Positions 1 to 13,271 are shown, numbered from the stretch's first letter. The stretch: DNA of 64,000 nt from Baylisascaris procyonis (GCA_037389465.1 JAZARR010000088.1:3596001-3660000), one strand, 5' to 3'. Notes: generated by a model not told the origin, from the letters alone. Made by a program: numbers and translations.

Positions 1-1091
1 AACTTTAAATAAAAGAAACAGACCAAATTTTTGGACATTGAATAGTCAGTAGGATATGCCTCCAACAAATTGAAAAGAAGAGCAAACAATGTCATTAAAT
101 ATGTTATCCCACCTGTTTTTTTATCAATGTTCGATGGAAAATTTCGCAATTTCTAGTATTTCTATTAAAAAAAAAAAAAAAATTTAATTCGCACAAACGA
201 TGATCAATGAAAACTCTTCATTTCTCTCTAACACATGTAAGCGAGATTTTCCGAACACCGATCGCAAAATTCACATAAAACCTTGAATGTATAACTCAAA
301 TTTACAACCCCCCCCCCCCAAAAAAAAGTCGACCAAAAGTTAGAAATTCCTCAATAAAATAAAACCCTCATTAAAGCTTTAAACTCCATCCCACTCGAGG
401 CAACCCCTCTGCAAATTCTGCATTTAATTACGTCTGCGTTTTTCAACGCCCCCCCTCCCCTCCCATCGTCCCTTCACATATTTCAGATTAACTTTACCTT
501 TCCTAAACCCTCCCCCATTCCAGTCCAACCGGTCTCTTCATATCAGTAACAGAGAATAAGAGAGCTGACATAGTGGTGAGACAGAATGATGATCCATTAC
601 TAGAAAATTAACCAATTGAAGCAAGCACGTTGAATGTGAATGGCGCAATTCAATTTGTAATAGTCACTTGTGCAAGCAATATGAGACAGCCAACAACGAT
701 CGCATATATTATACGACCATCACAGACAGCAAATCACATTCCATTCCAGGAGCACATCCAGGAATGCGGGGGCGGGGAATAGTCATCTCTCGAAACTTTG
801 TGAGTTTATAAAAAACTAGAGCATGAAAATAGCGAAAGAAACATAAAAACAGTGGCAGCAATCCACCTTCTCCCATCTTATTTCAATTTTTTTACTACGT
901 CCCTATCCAAATCTATCTGATTATTTTCTCTCATAAAGACAAGAAATTGCTATCATTCCACCTCTAACCCCAAACATCCATCATATACCTAGGCCACAGA
1001 ACAATAAACACCTCCTTCACCTACCTCTCCAGCTATGCACAAATGCCTTTTATATAATAGAAGCCTTAGATGTCAAAGTCACAGCTCCAGC
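1..1091. other. 3' flank of vps-32, no gene seen
   Basis: This stretch lies downstream of the vps-32 stop codon. It is low-complexity, with poly-A and poly-C runs (for example a C run followed by an A run near 308-327) and C-rich tracts near 450-475. I see no exon with family-like coding on either strand. The short open frames on both strands between 1035 and 1270 are shadows of the last vps-32 exon. Confidence 0.6.
1049..1054 (-). terminator. candidate poly(A) signal of vps-32 (TATAAA)
   Basis: A TATAAA hexamer in the sense of the minus strand lies 38 nt after the vps-32 stop codon. No canonical AATAAA was found in the nearby 3' flank, so this variant is the best candidate. It was chosen by position only. 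Confidence 0.35.
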
Positions 1092-4000
1092 TCAAGCGTT
1101 CGCCCACGCTTCCAGTTCGGCAAGATCGTCATCCTCTTGCTGCTTTTTCGCCGCTGTCTTTTTGGCTGCAGTTGGAAGCTCAGTGGTTGGTGCTTCTGGA
1201 AGGCTCGACACTGTTGCCGGAGTTGGACCCACATTGAGCAGCTGCTTATCCAACTCTTCCTATAAAACATTTTACGTATTAATCGTTCAGAGTATTAACC
1301 AATCATCAATAAAAACCCTATACTGAACGTTCAAAATATCTGATTCTTTCGATGCAAAACTGAATGAAAAAGGGAGGCCGGGAAGCCCTCTTGCATTGGA
1401 TTATATCGAATGTTACGTCAGTACATATAGAGTTCACTCTAGGACTGAAGTCCTCCTTGCCTCCTCTCTAAGGTAGACTCTCTTTTCTCCGAGCACGAAC
1501 GTTATGAACCTAGGGCTTTTAGGTCACATTACTAAGCATGTAATTGGGTGTGCTCAACTCTTTACAATCTTCTAAGGTCAGCAGACAAAACGAATATTAA
1601 ATATGACCTGCTCAAGCTCTTCAAGTTCCTTCAGAAGGTCGTCTTCGTCGATATCCTGCCCGAAACCGACCGGATTGCTTATTGCTTCTGCGATTTCGTT
1701 TGCTACTTCCTGCTGCTCGGCGATGTCTTCCATAAGGTCATGCACCTTTAAGTGAATCTATCTTGCAACGAAACCAAACCTAACGGATACTTCATACAGC
1801 AATAATATTGAATTTTTGCAGTGAAAACGCAACAAGAATGGTGGAGGAAGTGAATGAAAGGTGATAATAGTCCCCTTGTATCAAGCTCAACGAAATTATA
1901 GTTAAACACTTATATATACTGTCAACTGTTTTCTTTAGTCGTCATGCAATCACATGCTAACACTTGCAATATTATTTCTTGCTTCTTTTTTTTTTAAATC
2001 AAACCGCACTATGCAATATTTGAGCTTGCTCTGCTTCGCACCCGTGAAGGTAAACATTTGTTTCAAAGAACAACTCGCCGTGTGCCTAACTTGCTTTCAA
2101 TCAATAAACCCACAAAATAAGCATCTCACAATGCTCGTCAATGAAGCAATGTCATTCGCTATCAAACTGCGCTCTCTCGTGAACTGAGATAAACTTCAAT
2201 TGCCTAGCGTAGTGATTACATGCATAGCAACAATCGTGCAGCCACTCACTTTAATAGCGCAATGTGCTGGCAATTTAATATCACCTAAACGATATACGTA
2301 CACACTGGTTCAATTCTTGAAGAAAGAAAAAATGTAGTTTGCTTGTATCTCCACCTCTCCCCCCTCTCTTCCTCAATAGAACATTTCCTAACAAAACCAT
2401 TTGCTTTTCTTACTCAAATATTGAATTTATTAACCGTAAAAAATTTATAGTAAAGATGTTTTAGAACGAAAAAGATTCGAAAAAAAAAATTTGAGAAAAC
2501 ACCTCTTAGAATTGGGGTGAACTTATTATTATCCTCAGTGATCTCATCAACTCCCTCCTCCCCCACTAACCTAACCACACAACTGCCATTAGGAATCATT
2601 ACCAGCTCTACTCCGATTAGACTATATCTACCAATTGATGGTGGCAATCACCGCACAATGCTGCTCACCTGGTCGACATCCATGTCATTGTGTGCGCTCT
2701 TAAGCGCCTTAGCCGCGGAACCCATCACCTGAAGCACCTCGGCGTTGGTCGATGCGTTCTCGAGTGCCTCCCTCTGAAATTCGATCGTCGAAAGAACTCC
2801 ATCGATTTGTTGCAGTTGCTTCTCGAACTGCTTCTTCCGCTTCAATGCATGCAGCGCCAATCGTTTGTTCTTTGTTCCGTGCTTCCTTGCCGATGCGACT
2901 TCCTTAAAGAAAAACATGTCAATGATGTGTATCATAATGGATCCAAAATTTTCGGGAGCATAAACGTTTGCAAAAAAAAGGCCTGGGTCATCCTGATCTG
3001 TTTTTAGCGAATCAGCATCCTCTTCTACCGAAATCGGCATTTTTCTTGAAGAGCGCATCCACGGCACACGAATATTTTCGAACTGCTTAGAAAACACAAT
3101 CATAATAGCTTCTAAAAGTTTACAAGCTTATAAAATAGCTGCAAAGTTTTCAAATTTTGGTTATCACTCCAACTTTCTTGTTCTCGCCAATCGGTTCAAA
3201 GAAGACCATCATCCCATCCCGAGGTTGAATCGAGACCGAGATGATCCGATGCATAGCCAATTCTTTAGATGAGTCGCTGGAAGCTAGCTCAGTTTTCTTC
3301 ATAAAATCAAAAACTACTCCAAGCGTTCAACTTAACAGTAACAAATCACGTTGATGTATCACAGTAAAATGGGATAGAACTGGATGAAGTCTCCACCAAC
3401 TTAATTTTTTATGTCCATCTACAAAAAAATTTGATGACGAAAGAACACTTGCCTTCAAAGACGATTTGGCAGCTTTTTATGGCGACATCGATGATAGATA
3501 GAAGAAAGGATACAAAAGACTGCGAAGGACAAAGGATTTGTGCAATCCCTTTAATGAGAGATGATCGTAGCTTAAGACGAAAAGGGCACCACAGTGCAAA
3601 TAACATCTTCGAAAGAACACAGTACGGATGATGTTAGCTTTGATGAGTGGAAAAAAATGCAAACGAAAAAACCAACGATATCCCTTCAGACCAAAGCTGA
3701 ATTTCATGCGATCCTGATAATAAAGGAACAAGGTGAACCTCTTATGAACGAAACTTTTTTGCTGACCAGAAAGCGGAAGATGAACTGCAATTTCTTCCAA
3801 TACCTTAGAGCCCTTATGCCCTACACACTGCTTGTTGTGTCTCGTTCAAAGCTGCTTCCATAGAAAATATACCAATAAGGCAAGCAAGGCAGCCATTAAA
3901 GATCAAAAATCAAAACTCTCACGTGTTTGTTTGTTCAAGCACTGCGCCGCCTTAATCATTTTTTATATCAATGCTGTTTTACCAGTGTTAAAATATGTAC

Positions 4001-4617
4001 AGGTCCCACATTTCGTATGGCGATAGCAACCTACTGTGGTAGTCAACCTATCAGTACTCTATTATCATATCAACATCTTTCTGAACAAAACGGTTTCTTT
4101 AGAAAGGAAGACAGGAATAGGTCTTACGAGCCGTAATCACAGAAGTGCTGCTCTATTAAACGGCAAAGTTCTATCACAAATATGAGTTATTTATTCGTTC
4201 AGCTGCAGCCTTTAAGAGGTTTGGGATATTACTCCAAAGCTCTAAAGGAACTGCTCGGCATAAACCCAATTCGGAGTGCAAAGTTATTAACAATTTATCA
4301 AATGCAACTCCTAATTATAGATGCGTAACTGCATCTCCCCCCCCCCTCCCCCCTCTCTCAAAAAAGACAGAATCCTTCACGATTCCCCAACTAAGTGATG
4401 ATGTGAATGCAATATGATCGTATCCTTCCATATTTTCTCGATTAATAGATATATAAAAAATTTATAAATAACATACCGCTTCGATTTTCTTCTCTAAAAA
4501 TTCTTGTTTTTTGACGAGCATTTCTTCAGTTTCGCGTAATTTTTGAATTGATTCCTGTGGGGTTGCAGCCGGTGGTTGTTTCTTTCCACCTCCGAATATT
4601 TTACCAAACACACTCAT
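1092..4617 (-). CDS. vps-32: VPS-32 / CHMP4 (Snf7), ESCRT-III core subunit
   Basis: This is the polymerising subunit of ESCRT-III, which acts on endosomal and other membranes in budding and scission. Four coding exons on the minus strand: 4477-4617, 2669-2902, 1608-1745 and 1092-1259. All junctions are phase 0, giving 226 aa, close to the usual CHMP4 length. The N-terminus has the short basic start with a Gly-rich turn (IFGGGKK), then the helix containing TPQESIQKLRETEEML. Exon 2 is the long charged helical region (KRKKQFEKQLQQIDG). Exon 3 has the acidic stretch DIDEDDLLKELEELEQ. The C-terminus ends in an acidic LAELEAWANA, the expected MIM1 position bound by the VPS4 MIT domain. The start is the ATG directly after an A17 run; a splice acceptor lies 56 nt upstream. 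Intron 1 (2903-4476) and intron 2 (1746-2668) hold nothing recognised. The family call is firm; which nematode paralogue (32.1 or 32.2 type) is not resolved. Confidence 0.95.
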
Positions 4618-4618
4618 C

Positions 4619-4635
4619 TTTTTTTTTTTTTTTTT
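4619..4635 (-). promoter_or_regulatory. A17 run directly upstream of the vps-32 start codon
   Basis: In sense orientation the 5' leader ends with 17 adenines, one G and then the ATG. The leader from the upstream acceptor is about 55 nt. The frame upstream of the ATG stays open through the A run but has no ATG, so the annotated start stands. Confidence 0.7.
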
Positions 4636-4672
4636 CAGAGACAACAGCAGCGATCTGCTTGTAGTCCACTCC

Positions 4673-4674
4673 CT
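4673..4674 (-). promoter_or_regulatory. candidate trans-splice acceptor for vps-32
   Basis: The minus-strand sequence ACTTTCAG/GG lies 56 nt before the vps-32 ATG, with no in-frame coding upstream. It fits a spliced-leader acceptor or a 5'UTR intron end. A 5' RACE read would separate the two. Confidence 0.5.
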
Positions 4675-7600
4675 GAAAGTAAAACGATATGCTGAACGAT
4701 AAAATAAATGAGATTACGCTACAACGAATGTCAACCAATGTGCAATGCAATGGATCCGTGTTTAAATTATTCCTTAAGGAATTATTGCAATTTTATCGCA
4801 TTCAATCCAAATCGCATTTCTGACTCGTATTCATCCTTAAATACAATGCCAGCTGAAAGCTTTTCCCACATAGACATCAATATCTATGATGTCACAAGCA
4901 CCTAAATCGCAACACGACTTCACGTTTGTGGATTAAACGCAGTACCTGAGAAAGAAGGTGTGTAATTAAGATGGATAATACTCTTTCACAGTTAGATTTT
5001 TGAACAAATTAAATCCACGTTATATGGATTCTAAAATAATAAGAAAAGAATTGTTTAATTTTAAATCAAATTATCAACGATGAAAAATATATTATGCATA
5101 TAATGATAAACTGCCAACCAGTAAAAAGTAGAAACTAACCGCTAAAAGTTTTCATTTCATTCGTCACGCATAAAACAACATCTTCAAAAAAGATATAAGG
5201 TGTGCCAAGCAAATCACATTATCCTCAAGGGGAAAACTTTAGCGCCTCAACAACATCAAACTTTATAATATCTGCAAAATGTTAGCTAGTGAATTGCCAA
5301 GAGGAGTCGAAATATCAATATAAAAGATGAATTGATGCAATTTTGAGAGTTGTTGGAGCAGCGTCGGTCTTGTAAAACATCCCAATCGATCATAACAACG
5401 ATATAATGAAAAAATACGTGATCGCAGGACCCACTTGGCTCAGATATTACAGGAAAACGTGCCCGGAGCACGTTGGAAATTAAGCTTGGCTCCTGACAAT
5501 GGAGGAGGAAACGTGATCGAATACATTCGAGCAGAAACATGGCTCCATTCGAGTACTGTATTCGCTCCTTTGAGCTGGTCCGACCACGTCATCCGCCCTC
5601 TCCTGCCCTGCCACCCCTTCTCGGCGTGAATGAGCCGAAGCCAGGGTCACCACTCTTCAAGAAACCAAATAGATGGCCAAAAAAGATGACTTGTTGTCTT
5701 CAGAAGGAAAGTGAGACAGATACACAAGTACTGTCAATGACGCGGGTGGCAGCAGATGACGTTTCCTTTCAGTCATGAGGGACGACGAAGCCAAGTGCTT
5801 CGCTTGCCATCTTTGCACTCTCTGCTTCATACGCTTCATACACCTGCGTAAAAAACGAAGCAAGGTCCACCTTACTTCCGTCGCACATCCCCCCCCCCCA
5901 AAAAAAAACCTTCCCTCATCCCACGACCGAAATAAATGAAATGCGTTCTCGGCGCTCTTATAGTCAATGCTTTAGAAAAGCGTTATATTTAGAATGCCGG
6001 GTTCTGAAATGCGGTGACAAACGTCGTCAGCCTCGGCGTCTACTGCCACCTCTGAGTTGCCTCATTTTTGTCTGCTTCCTGAGGCAAGATATATTATCGC
6101 TACAACAAATAGCTTTCAAAAAGAGAGGGTAAATCTTTGAGCTTTTCCCATGAAGGATAGGAATATAAAAGGAATATAGAAGAAAACAGATGAGAATAAA
6201 GATTATAAGAATGGTTGAATATGTGATTGAATCTAATTTTGCCAGCTGTCACTAATAATCACTAATCTAGCTTATCTGGTGTGCCTCCATACGTACTGAT
6301 TACGGCAATGTTACCTAATGTGCCAGGAAATCAAATGTGGAGGATCACGCAATATACAAAGTAATCGTGCCACCGGTTCGATGCTCGATATTTAAGGACG
6401 CTGCGAGTATCAGCGCGCCAAGGATATTTCTATACAGCAGCAAAAAGGATGTTCCTTACTTCTCGCGTAGTGTGTTGAAATAAATTCATAAGTCATTATG
6501 AGGTCTCTTTTACCTTCTGATCTTTTAGGGTTTCAATATTTCGCTTCTCAACGTAGTCCCTATATTCAGATATCGGAACCTACACTGGTGTCACTCTCCT
6601 CTGACAAGAATAAAAACGTTGACGTCCTTCGAAGCTTAGTTACACCTTTACTGCTGTCGAAGTCTTCGAAATTTTTTTGTAACCAAAAATTTAAATAAAG
6701 GAACTTAACTAATTTTGCACATATACTATTAAAAGCACGTCTTTTGTCAAATGAAACGATGAAATTTCGAACTTCTCACTAAATAGCCAATTGCTTGTCA
6801 ACTATAAAGCATTAAATGTTGAGGTTGCAAATTCCCAAAACGCATCACACACATCTAACTTTCGGTAACAGTTACCTGCAATATACGTGGACACTATTCG
6901 AGCTTCAGTTGTGTTACCTAAAGCTAAATTAAAAGTCAACTCACCGTACCAGTAGTTGCATTCGCACGTGCAATCAATAAAAATTCAGGTTGTAGGACTA
7001 TTCAGTAAGTTCTTTTATCGGCTGCAATTTTTCACTCTCTCAATAAAAATTTCCCATTCCACGGAAAATAGGTATTACTTTTTGAACGAGTCCACGTAAA
7101 TACAACCAATACGACAGGTGGTTTCGAGTAATCCAAATCAACCAGCGAGGTAAATGAAGGAAAACTTAAGAATACAGCTAGGTAACTGTTGGTACAGGAA
7201 GTAATGGTAGAAGAAAACTAAGTTCAAAGATTAAGTAACCCTTTTCCGTCCTCCCTTATAGAAGCACGTTTTTATCCTTAACGCATAAACATCCTTCACA
7301 TCAAAAATATTTTTCAGTGAAATTCGCTAAACTTCGTTATCTTTCCGTTAGCTAACTGTGTCATTTCACGTTTTATCTGAAGGATAGCCCAAAACATAGA
7401 AGTTCACGTTTATACACTACCAACAACCGGAAATGCACTTCAGTGGACTATAGACGACGCCCACTGCATAACGTCCTCAGACTCCACAGAAAAGAGGCAT
7501 CAAACAAACACAACGCAACACAATTCAACGTCAAACCAGCCTTCATTCCAGCCGTCCACAAGAATAGGCAGTGCTGATTCACTCTAGCAGCATCGGCTCA

Positions 7601-8475
7601 TACGTATTTTGTGACCAACCTAGCTGAATGCGAACAAATTGGCTTATAAACTTCGCTTTCAGGGTTTCTACTTCAAGACCGAATGTATTAAACCTTAATG
7701 TTGATAAACCTTTAATTAAGAGTATAGCGGCTAATTCCCAAAGGTAATGAGGTTTCAGCTTCCAGAAAGAAGAGACTACAGACTATGTGATTCTATGTCA
7801 CAAGTACTGGATTGCTGAGAAATTGGAAAAAAGGCATCGTAAGATTGCGAAATAGATGCAAATCTATCATTCTCGTTGCTGGTGAGATATTTTTTCTGCT
7901 TTAATCGTGGTAGGAATATTTGTCTCTTCGATCCTGACATTAGCAAGTACCTCGTGGAACTACCTGATCGACTGTTTCATTGCTTACTATATCACCAACG
8001 GATACCAAAAAGTCCACACATCATCCTTCTCATAGAACCTCCTTACCAAGAGTACATACATAGGTGCATAACAACAATTCATGAATTGTATTCAATTCTT
8101 TGCGTATTCAAGACGAAAGAAGACAAAAAAGATGTCAAAGGTGTCCACCTTAGTTGTCACAGTTAGACGCAGTTTACCTGCAGAGTTTTGTTCGGTTATT
8201 ACAAATGAATAAATATTTGCGTAAATTTTTGATCGTTTATCGATCTATTTGGTTGAGCTTGACCTGAGGTACTCCTAATTATAGGTGTTACTACTTTTGT
8301 TGCGACATTGAATTTGGTTGAAATTTCAATTTTTCAATGCACCTATCCTGAACAAAAACCTTGATTACCTTGATTGCAGCATTGATTCCAACATTAAATC
8401 AACTACCAAAGCTGTTTTATATCCTTATTTTTGCTCTATTAGTTCTCACTGAAGCAATCATTCATTTCTAAAATG
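4675..8475. other. intergenic region between the aspartic protease and vps-32
   Basis: Presumed promoter region of vps-32 plus unassigned DNA. The stretch 5430-5870 is richer in GC than its surroundings and has overlapping open frames on both strands (for example 5539-5778 plus and 5286-5540 minus), but none matches a family I know and no convincing splice pairs were found. A C9-A9 tract lies at about 5889-5908. I see no tRNA or transposon here. Confidence 0.5.
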
Positions 8476-8481
8476 TTTATT
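8476..8481 (-). terminator. poly(A) signal AATAAA of the aspartic protease
   Basis: A canonical AATAAA in minus sense lies 35 nt after the TGA stop of the aspartic protease at 8516. Position and sequence both fit. Confidence 0.7.
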
Positions 8482-8515
8482 CAATAATTGCTGATATTAT
8501 TCACAAATAATAAAT

Positions 8516-11500
8516 TCAATTATGTTTAGCGGGTGCGAAACCAATTCGTTGTTGACCAACGTCGTGAATTTGACAATATTCACGTATAAATGGATTGCCA
8601 AGAATCCATGATGGCCCGAAACCACCAAATTCTGATATGAAGAACGCGAATGCACATTTCTTTCGGCCCAACTGAAAAGTCTTTTTTTTTCTTTCATAGT
8701 TAAAGGCTGAAATAGGTATGATGAAGGAATAATTTCTTTAAAATATGTGAAGGATATTATTCTATTGAAGAATTTATAACCAAACAAACGATACAATTTG
8801 AATTACTAAAATACACAATTGTTCGATGAAGAGTAAAAATGGTACCGATTATGTCCTGACGGGATTCTTTTTTTCAGAGAGAAGTATGGAAATTTGTATA
8901 GAGCAAAGAGAGTGTTTACCTGACGGGACAATTTAGGCGTCTTTCTAATGAAGAAATTATAAAATTCGAATAGAATTACAATGAATTTTAATTTTAATCA
9001 AAAATTTTAAGAAGGATGTTAAGGTTACCAATTACCTCCTTTCTCTTAACCCCTTTCCTTCTGTTTTTTTTACCGATCCGTTAATCACTCGCCTTAAACG
9101 AATGATAGACCTTATATTCACACAATTGACTTCGCCGATTGAACTATTTACAGTATGTTTCACATCTTCACTTCAAACATGCATCGTCAATGTGAATTTC
9201 GCTTCAAATGAACAGCGAAAACTACGGTATTTCGTTTCCGTCGTCTAATATATACGGTATGGATTTGGACAATTGAAGAAAATATTCTATAGATGGGCAA
9301 ATATTAAAATTTAGTACGACGAGATACTTCTATCGGTGTGAACATTTGCGCCATGGACATTTGCGCGGTTTGATATAAGCTCGATGAGGGCGCAAATGTC
9401 TCATAATAGCTTTAGAATATTCAATTTCATGTTCATATAATTTAATGAATCACCTTTACGATGTAGTTCTCTGCAGTTATAGTATACGTATGGGAGCCGA
9501 TTGTAATTTTCACTGGAGGGGGTTTCGCTTCACAATCCATGAAGTAAGCATCGTTTTGATCGTCATACTGTAAATGTAAATTTTTTTAGATTGATGCAAA
9601 TTTTTTAGAATTAAATTTATCGACAACAAATCTTCAAATATAAGGTTGGAGATTTTTTTTGAGGGGCGGGGGACGGAGGGGGGAGGGATAAACAGATCAT
9701 TGCTTGAGGCAAATAATTTTAGACCATTTGCATCATTATCGTACGTGAAATATGCCCTTAAATATTCATCTCGGTCGCTATAAAAAAATTGAAGCTTAAT
9801 TTAGCTCTATATGATGTCGTTCCTCTTCTCTGTTCAATGTTTCATGCAAGAAGTGTTACCCCATAACGACAAAAATTAATATCTGGATTTACAATTATGC
9901 AGATGGAAATTCAATTAATAATATTGGTTGTGAAAAGTTTCCGCAATTGTATTAGATAGCCTCAAAGCATCAATTCGATCTTATCATTGATAAGAAATAT
10001 TAATTGCTATCAACTAAATAGTCAACGATTTTGCATTATATCCATATCCTAGGAATAGACGTTTAGTAAGGGAATAGCGCAGAACATTTCAGCATCTAGA
10101 TATTGAGAGTGAACTCAAGCTCAGTCTCGTTGAAAAACTCATAAACGACTGTAATCGTTGATGTTGGTCGCTGTCTCACATGAATTATCAGTAAGCAAAT
10201 ATTTTCTATAAGAGAAGCTGGAGTGGAACAGACTTCCCACCTTGGAAAACCACTACTGAAATAACAAAAAGTCTCGTTCGCTGATGATAAGACAAGGAAT
10301 TATGAAAACGAAACAATATTAGCATAACTAAACAAAAGAAATTAGAAAAAATGTGTCCCACACTGGCGCCGACAGTGTCAGCCAATCGGTCGACAATGTA
10401 TTGAGGACCTCCATTGAACGAGGTGCCTGTATCCGAGATCGCATCCCACCGTCGATTCACCAAGTATTTCCCAGCAGCCAGCCCTTTGATGCGAAACTGC
10501 CAATAGCTAGCCGACGAGAGCGGTTCATAGTCGATCACCGAACCACAGTTGTCAGTGTCGAGACCTCCATATGTGATCACCCCTCCAGGTGCACCTTCGT
10601 TATGGCCCTGGATTCAACTATATTTTAATGTCAAAAGATATGTACTATATACGTGGGATATTTCAGATTCATACTCGTTTGAGTATAATAGGCTTCTATG
10701 ATAGGAACCCTTTGTTAGATCACTATGAAAAGTGGACTCCTTCCGAATACGGACCCGAATTAAATATTAGCCCATTTTTCGGAAGAATCTACTAACGAAA
10801 ATCTTAACGAGTCTTTTTCTAGCAGAAATCGAATTTTAATAATTAATTAGAGATTTTTTTCGATATTTATTCAAAGAAATACAGTATATATATAAGATTT
10901 ATTTTCGATGCTATCAGATTTTATCATTGAAATAACGCTTCATTAATGACTTATAGGATATAACAAACTTTTCTCAATGGTTATATAAATAAATGGAGAG
11001 AATTACCAGTTTTCGGTTATTTGACCAAATATTATTAGCTAATATTTATAAGATCAGTACCGTAACCATTTTAATTGGTATTTAATGAAGGTCGAGCAAA
11101 ATGATTTATTATTCGGTAGCATAATACCAAACAATGAACACATCAATTCTCAGGTATCCCTTTCATTGAGTTCCCTTCTTTAATAAACTCACTTCGTGCG
11201 GATAAGTACCAACAATTCACAATACCTCAAATGATTTGATTACTGCAAAACAATACAACGACAAACCCCTCTTGTCATGTAAACTGTGAAGAGAGGTGCA
11301 TCGAGAAGATTCTGATGTATAGCGGCAATAATAGGTGGTGTCACTCCTTCAACGGATATAGTGGAGAAAGCTAGCCCAAGAATGCCATCGGCTGGATCAC
11401 TGCTGAATCCATGAACTGAGGTTGCTTGCCCGAACGTGATGTCTTCTATGCGAAGCTGGCTGTCATTGAGTCCACCCAGCTGCAATGTGTTGGATCAATG

Positions 11501-13126
11501 AGGTTCGTTCGCACCATTTAAGGATGGAGGCAAAAATTGCAACGGGAGTTTCACATAGTCACAAAGTTGAAAAACGATTTTTAAGGAAAGCTATTCCTTT
11601 TCCTAGAGGCTTACAAGCTTAGAGGAGTCTATTTGAGGAAGGGGATGGGTATTCGATGCCCTGGCATTAATGCACATTTCAATAAGAATTAAAGTACACA
11701 AGTGGGTAACGTTGAGGGCAGTGAGTGAAATGGGATAAAAAAAATCAATGCTTCATATCTTCTTCGTGAATGAGGATTTTAGAGCACCAACAATTCTTCT
11801 AGCTATAAATGTACTAGCAAGTTTGTATCGCGACCTTGAGTACTGTCTCACTAAGCGTTTCTATTTTTATTTGAGGTGATGCAACAAAACTTACTGTGAA
11901 TGAATCGATCCCAAGGAATCCTCGTGCATTAGAGCCATCACCATATTCAATGCTCCACATTTTGCCTTCCTTTTTATACGTTCTTGAAAGCGAAGATTCG
12001 AAGACGTTCTTCTTGGCACAATCGTTGAATGTACTCATTAGACACGACGAATCAGGTACCCATAGATTTGCGGATCCCGTATCGGGTACAACGACGAATT
12101 GCTGTATCGGTGGTGTGCCAACTGTGATATTTGTTACGTATTCTAAGTCGTTGTAATTAACCAGCTGAATTCATAATTGGTCACATGATCTCAGAACCAC
12201 ATGTTGTTTCATAGGCTTTCCTACCAAGAGAACCATTTTCTTTCCCCTCGTCCCCCCCCTCCCCCCCCGCCCCTGATCAAAACCTCCTCGTAATGTATTC
12301 GGTGAAGTTTGTCTTCTTCGTGGACCCGTTTCATATTCTTGCACCTATTTCACAAATAAAGCACTTTGATAACAACGATTCTACCTACCCATTCGTTACG
12401 ATGTTGTTGGGTAAAACTGAACAAACATTTACCTTCCCAGGAAGTAATTTAAATTATTGATTGACTGGCGTCTAAACGCAACGGCATTTAGAAATGAAAC
12501 TTTAAAAGTTGCTTAATTATCCCACTTGTAGTATGTAGTATGCTCCACCTGTAGTATGCTCTTGTAGTGTGTTTATTTGGGGACGAAACATTTTTGAGTA
12601 TAATATTCTCGACTCGACGGATGTCAATAGAAAATGATCTCTGTTTGATGACGACAATTCCAGTTTATCCAGTTCACGTAGTTCGTGTGATTTCGCACAT
12701 AATCGAATGTCTCACTCATTTGTCACCACATCCGTATTTGCGGAAATATCAGATACGATATAGTGCAAATATACTGCAAATTGTAATGTAAACACTCAAT
12801 AAGCCCGTAACTGCCACTATAGAATCAGCACGATTGTATTACCGTACTATGATTGTATTACCGTATGAAGAATTGTCTCTGTGAATTTAATTCCACTGTT
12901 CTCAACTTATCAAGTTCTTACTCATTATTCGATTATTATAAGCGATACGATGAAATATTTAAGAAATACTAAATGAATATTTATTCAATAATACCTGTAG
13001 ATTTGTTCGTCCAAGATTATGGAATGAACGTAATGAGCGTATAAGTCGCATTTGACGTACGAACATTGTCCAATGACCTGTCCTCATCAATCGTATACGG
13101 CGGCTAATAATTTTTGTCAATTGCGT
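8516..13126 (-). CDS. pepsin-like aspartic protease (family A1), 5' exon missing
   Basis: Secreted or lysosomal endopeptidase of the pepsin/cathepsin D family. Six exons: 12995-13126, 11895-12164, 11267-11479, 10362-10607, 9454-9567 and 8516-8671. All joins are phase 0, giving 376 aa from the propeptide to the stop. The first exon carries the basic A1 propeptide pattern (RRIRLMRTGHW). The mature part starts near LVNYNDLEYVTNITVGTPP. Both catalytic motifs are intact: DTGSANLWV (about residue 72) and SDTGTSFNGG (about residue 264); the flap Tyr is in EYGDGS (about 118). The FGPSWILGNPFIREYC block and the final QQRIGFA are diagnostic of the C-terminal lobe. The residue before the first catalytic DTG is Pro (VVPDTG), where Leu or Phe is more usual. 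A signal-peptide exon must lie upstream of 13126 but I could not find a convincing one. Closest relatives should be nematode ASP/nemepsin enzymes. AATAAA follows the stop. Confidence 0.9.
9342..9400. repeat. ACATTTGCGC direct and inverted repeat
   Basis: ACATTTGCGCC occurs at 9342-9352 and again as GACATTTGCGC at 9356-9366. The exact inverse GCGCAAATGTC is at 9390-9400. The cluster lies in the last intron of the aspartic protease, about 50 bp after exon 5. A further copy, GACATTTGCGCC, is at about 27221-27232. Confidence 0.75.
9663..9687 (+). repeat. G-rich quadruplex-type tract
   Basis: Four or more runs of at least three G with short spacers on the plus strand, in intron 4 of the aspartic protease. 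Similar tracts recur at 13272-13322 and 21237-21272 (plus strand) and, as C tracts, at 4336-4355, 12244-12273, 17357-17375 and 26332-26360. Confidence 0.7.
12244..12273 (-). repeat. C-rich tract, G-rich in the transcript
   Basis: Runs of 4, 8, 8 and 4 C separated by one to three bases. The sense RNA of the aspartic protease intron would read as a G-quadruplex pattern. Confidence 0.7.
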
Positions 13127-13271
13127 CTACAATCTTTCAATATACTCTCAGTATTTTTTAAAAGTAAGCCTATTTAATACAGTATTTTACAGAATTCCAG
13201 TTTTATCTTTACATTACTGTTGATAATTTCCTATGTAACAGTATTAGCATGCGCATTTTTTATTTATTTGA

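Noticed and set aside
3431..4136. Plus-strand frames inside vps-32 intron 1, considered as transposase debris
   Set aside because: No catalytic motif or terminal repeats recognised.
6366..6385. GGTTCGAT resembling a tRNA T-arm
   Set aside because: No matching acceptor, D or anticodon arms around it.
13218..13256. Possible first exon of the aspartic protease (13 codons, ATG at 13256, phase-0 donor GTAATG)
   Set aside because: Phase fits, but the peptide is too short and basic for a signal peptide and there is no acceptor upstream. Not included in the model.
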